A stretch of DNA of 24,984 bases, from the NCBI GenBank assembly GCA_004212135.1, contig RXIE01000167.1, positions 1 through 24,984 of the forward strand, written 5' to 3'. Made by a program: the position numbers and the translations under genes. This DNA is from Candidatus Methanophagales archaeon ANME-1-THS (lineage in GTDB: Archaea > Halobacteriota > Syntropharchaeia > Alkanophagales > Methanospirareceae). Positions 22,769-24,984 of this stretch are shown here, piece by piece (position 1 is the first letter of the stretch; each line of letters opens with the position of its first letter). Under the pieces are notes generated by a model. It worked only from the letters and a program-made list of their open reading frames with translations. It was not told the DNA's origin and searched no databases.

Positions 22769-23662
22769 TTAAAATACACTGCCTGTTACCGCTTCAGGGA
22801 GAATCTTAAGCAGATACCCTCGGTACAGGGATTTTCTGAGCTCACTAATCTCACCAAGCTTCTTCTTCCCTACTTCGATATCCCGAAGCTTTGATGCTTC
22901 AATATCACTAATAAGCAGCCGCAATCCATCCAGGTGGACGACAATGGGAAATTCCTCACCCGGTGTGGGCGGTATCACCATCTCGATCAATTCCTTGATG
23001 AAGAGTGGTGAGGCAGCCAGCGGATCTTCCTCCACTTCCCTCCTCTTCTCATCCAGGACCTCTCCCAGTTTGGCCGCCATCAGCTCTAACTTATCAAACT
23101 CCTCTTTTCGCCGCATCCTATCCGTCCTTCTCCCTAACCCCCCGACATAATGTGCACAGTCGACCTCGGCGGGGCCACCGACGACGATGTAAGGCACAGA
23201 CACCGCGTCAAAAATCTTCACCTTTGCCTCTATACACTCCTTTAAATTGCCCACGAGGAAGATCAGCGCATCGAATTCCTCCATCATCAGCAGCTCCTGT
23301 GCGGTTATCTGCGCAATCCGTTTTCCCACGCCTCTCGCGAGCCCCATGATATGGGTAATTGCGCCTTTCCGTCTCAGATATTCCCCTATATCACAGAGCG
23401 GATTAACCGCATGATGCTTGCCCATAGACGGGGTAACGACCAGTATCTCCGTACCGGCCAGGGGTAGGTCGATTAGTTTCCCCCCCAACTCTTTCACCTT
23501 ATTTCGGATCACAGGCTCATCCTCGACGGGGAACGCCATATGGAGTATCGTATCGGTCTGCATGACCAGCTCCTGTATGATAAACCCGCCTAAATCTTCT
23601 ATGAGCTCTTTCAGCTCGTTAAATTTATACACACCTCCTTCAAACATCATAATTTTATACAT
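22769..23662 (-). CDS. Methanogenesis marker protein 7
   Basis: A 297-residue protein of the methanogenesis marker 7 family (TIGR03274). MYKIMMFEGGVYKFNELKEL, the PLAGTEILVVTPSMGKHH segment (about 67-84), GLARGVGKRIAQIT (about 107-120) and YVGGLGRRTDRMRRKEEFDK (about 172-191) match the family as I know it. Mmp7 is a component of the ATP-dependent complex that reductively activates methyl-coenzyme M reductase, together with McrC, Mmp3, Mmp17 and component A2. Cysteines lie in NPLCDIGEYL, LKECIEAK and EVDCAHYVG, possible cluster ligands. Its ATG lies inside the mmp17 end (8-base overlap), implying coupled translation and a fixed product ratio. It is convergent with the GGGP synthase gene. Confidence 0.88.
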   Translation of the reverse strand: MYKIMMFEGGVYKFNELKELIEDLGGFIIQELVMQTDTILHMAFPVEDEPVIRNKVKELGGKLIDLPLAGTEILVVTPSMGKHHAVNPLCDIGEYLRRKGAITHIMGLARGVGKRIAQITAQELLMMEEFDALIFLVGNLKECIEAKVKIFDAVSVPYIVVGGPAEVDCAHYVGGLGRRTDRMRRKEEFDKLELMAAKLGEVLDEKRREVEEDPLAASPLFIKELIEMVIPPTPGEEFPIVVHLDGLRLLISDIEASKLRDIEVGKKKLGEISELRKSLYRGYLLKILPEAVTGSVF

Positions 23663-24209
23663 GGTTCTCTAATGCTCGTACCATCTCCTCAGCCCTTCTC
23701 TTCCACTCCTCGGGTATCGGATCTTCGGATGCAAGGATGGTCACTCTGCTCGGTGATGGCAGAGGATACCGAACGCGAGCACCTTCGGGTAAGATCCGGT
23801 CTATACCATCTAATATCCGAGCGATCAAATCCTCCCGGGGGTCATAGACCACTAGCTCTTTTACCACTTCAAATTCCTTCTCATCCAATTTCAGGCCAAT
23901 CTCCAATCTGCCCACTTGCTGGACTCGGGCACCGTATGAATCCCAGAGCACGGCGAGCAATTTAGGCGCGTATTTCTCATCACTGATCTTCAACTTATCT
24001 CGTTCAGCCTGCGTCACATCTCGTACCTTTAATGGACTCGCGACACGCCCTATCTTCACCGAGATCAAGAAGCGGTGCTCCAGCGGATTAAGATAGAGGT
24101 AGGTATGGTCAATGCTGGTCCTGACTCCGAGATCCCGGAAGGTATCCTGACAGATTTTGGCGTAGGATGCCCTTGCGAACTCATCTGCTCCTTCGACTTG
24201 TACCTCCAT
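23655..24209 (-). CDS. Methanogenesis marker protein 17
   Basis: A 184-residue soluble protein that I assign to methanogenesis marker 17 (TIGR03291). Supporting stretches are the short alpha/beta opening, VASPLKVRDVT (residues about 56-66), KYAPKLLAVLWDSYG (about 79-93), VYDPREDLIARILDGIDRIL in the middle, and LASEDPIPEEWKRRAEEMVR near the end. Position between mmp14 and mmp7 on one strand adds weight. Mmp17 is part of the methyl-coenzyme M reductase activation complex. The gene starts at an ATG directly after GGTGAG, with GAGG a few bases further up, 21 bases past the mmp14 stop, and overlaps mmp7 by 8 bases. There are few cysteines (C21 only), so it is unlikely to hold an iron-sulfur cluster itself. 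Confidence 0.78.
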   Translation of the reverse strand: MEVQVEGADEFARASYAKICQDTFRDLGVRTSIDHTYLYLNPLEHRFLISVKIGRVASPLKVRDVTQAERDKLKISDEKYAPKLLAVLWDSYGARVQQVGRLEIGLKLDEKEFEVVKELVVYDPREDLIARILDGIDRILPEGARVRYPLPSPSRVTILASEDPIPEEWKRRAEEMVRALENHV

Positions 24210-24230
24210 CTCACCTGACCTCGATATAAT

Positions 24231-24984
24231 CTAGATAGCCTCGGACGATGTTATAGGTATTTTTTTCTGTAGTCTCACGCGTTGACCATAGATACATCCC
24301 TGACCCTGGATGCCTCCGATGGGATTACACGCAGTCCCGAACTGGTGCATGCACCTTCCGAGGACCGCTGCACCTCTTGCCAGTGCATCATCGGCGAATA
24401 TCACCTCGTTATCCATATTCCTATCAAATACCGCACTCAATTTCTTCACAATGAGTTCTGGCTTCTTACCTGTTATCCCCGCTCGTCCGGTTATACCTAT
24501 TTTTGTGTTTGGCATAAGTAATCCTTTCTCTTTTGCTATCCGGACCAGATCTTCCACGATATGGGCTGATAATGCATCAATTACCGGGATGAGGTACTGC
24601 TCTCCCTCCTCCTTGACCAGCTCAGCACCGATATCGGCTATTTTTGGCAGATTTGAGAGGTTATCTCCCGCATCAACGCCGATGAGCACCACGCCAATCC
24701 GTTCTGCCGCGTCCGTATTGACGGGGACGCCCCCTACTCTACTCCGTCCACGTTGGACCGGTTCGATGCTCACTTGCGTCATTATCTCATCAACATAACC
24801 TTTGACGATCTCTTTGCGGATCCCTTTTCTCGCTATCCGCTTTGCGGGCAGATCAAGCACGGATGGGAACTTTATCTTCACGACCCGTGTGACAAGGGCA
24901 TCAGGTATCGCGCCGGCAATGCCGCAGAAGCTTCCGATAACACGAGCGTATGGCAAACCCGCATCGGTTATCCGACCTGCGAGG
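24231..24984 (-). CDS. Methanogenesis marker protein 14, C-terminal part (runs off right edge)
   Basis: The frame is open to the window edge. A TTG at 24956 would permit a start, but upstream codons continue in frame as LAGRITDAGL before PYARVIGSF, so the gene is cut by the window and about 250 C-terminal residues are visible. SRVGGVPVNTDAAERIGVVL, IGITGRAGITGKKPELIV, DDALARGAAVLGRCMHQFGT and the terminal NPIGGIQGQGCIYGQRVRL match methanogenesis marker 14 (TIGR03285) as I recall it. Marker 15 was considered because it often sits in such clusters, but it is BcrA/BadF-like and lacks these motifs. Two cysteines near the end (in GRCMHQ and GTACNP) plus QGCIYG could bind a metal. It is the first visible gene of the mmp14-mmp17-mmp7 operon. 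The function is not established. Confidence 0.75.
   Translation of the reverse strand, partial: LAGRITDAGLPYARVIGSFCGIAGAIPDALVTRVVKIKFPSVLDLPAKRIARKGIRKEIVKGYVDEIMTQVSIEPVQRGRSRVGGVPVNTDAAERIGVVLIGVDAGDNLSNLPKIADIGAELVKEEGEQYLIPVIDALSAHIVEDLVRIAKEKGLLMPNTKIGITGRAGITGKKPELIVKKLSAVFDRNMDNEVIFADDALARGAAVLGRCMHQFGTACNPIGGIQGQGCIYGQRVRLQKKIPITSSEAI

Noticed and set aside
23005..23349. 114-codon plus-strand frame opposite mmp7
   Set aside because: Antisense to conserved mmp7 coding sequence, Pro/Ser/Arg-rich, with no initiation signals.
24231..24956. Treating the mmp14 frame as a complete 241-aa gene with a TTG start
   Set aside because: Codons upstream of the TTG continue in frame to the window edge with family-like sequence, so the gene is truncated by the window.

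Overview
The window is archaeal chromosome from a methane-metabolising lineage (a methanogen, an ANME archaeon or a relative). Archaeal identity rests on a TFB transcription factor, archaeal-type ribosomal proteins (eL19, uL18, uS5, uL30), geranylgeranylglyceryl phosphate synthase, an AglB/STT3 oligosaccharyltransferase and TATA-box promoters, several close enough to the start codon to imply leaderless mRNAs. Methane metabolism rests on four methanogenesis marker proteins (Mmp8, Mmp7, Mmp17, Mmp14) and the start of a dihydropteroate-synthase-like gene of the tetrahydromethanopterin type. Nothing here fixes the genus. I suspect an ANME-1/Syntrophoarchaeum-like relative, but that is inference.

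Layout. 1-642 (minus): the first codons of the DHPS-like protein and an Lrp/AsnC regulator, sharing an AT-rich divergent promoter with GTP-type PEP carboxykinase (747-2633, plus). 2817-6493 (plus): a sugar-nucleotide and glycosylation block of a short UDP-glucose dehydrogenase, GalU, a UDP-glucuronate decarboxylase-like SDR and an AglJ-like family-2 glycosyltransferase. 6539-7444 (minus): TFB. 7691-8227 (plus): an unrecognised protein. 8238-13933 (minus): a very large AglB (1287 aa) with a C2H2-like zinc-finger insertion, preceded by a single-chain PyrK-PyrD fusion. 14063-15497 (plus): a DUF63 membrane protein and a small Tic20/DUF4870-like membrane protein ending in a clear hairpin terminator. 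15534-17288 (minus): KsgA/Dim1 and an unrecognised His-rich helical protein. 17433-19840 (plus): Mmp8 and a LarA-like protein. 19867-22713 (plus): a piece of the ribosomal spc operon (eL19, uL18, uS5, uL30) ending in GGGP synthase. 22769-24984 (minus): the tightly packed operon mmp14-mmp17-mmp7, with mmp14 running off the right edge.

How the genes fit together. GalU, the dehydrogenase and the decarboxylase form a route from glucose-1-phosphate through UDP-glucose and UDP-glucuronate towards UDP-xylose. The AglJ-like enzyme would load a first sugar on a lipid carrier, and AglB, a few kilobases away, would transfer the finished glycan to protein Asn. Mmp7 and Mmp17 belong to the machinery that activates methyl-coenzyme M reductase. 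LarA-type enzymes use a nickel-pincer cofactor, so a second nickel-dependent theme sits beside Mmp8.

I see no CRISPR array, rRNA, tRNA or intact mobile element. The most unusual items are the zinc finger inside AglB, the PyrK-PyrD fusion, the truncated UDP-glucose dehydrogenase, the serine in place of asparagine in the KsgA NLPY motif, and perfect palindromes in front of mmp8 and larA.
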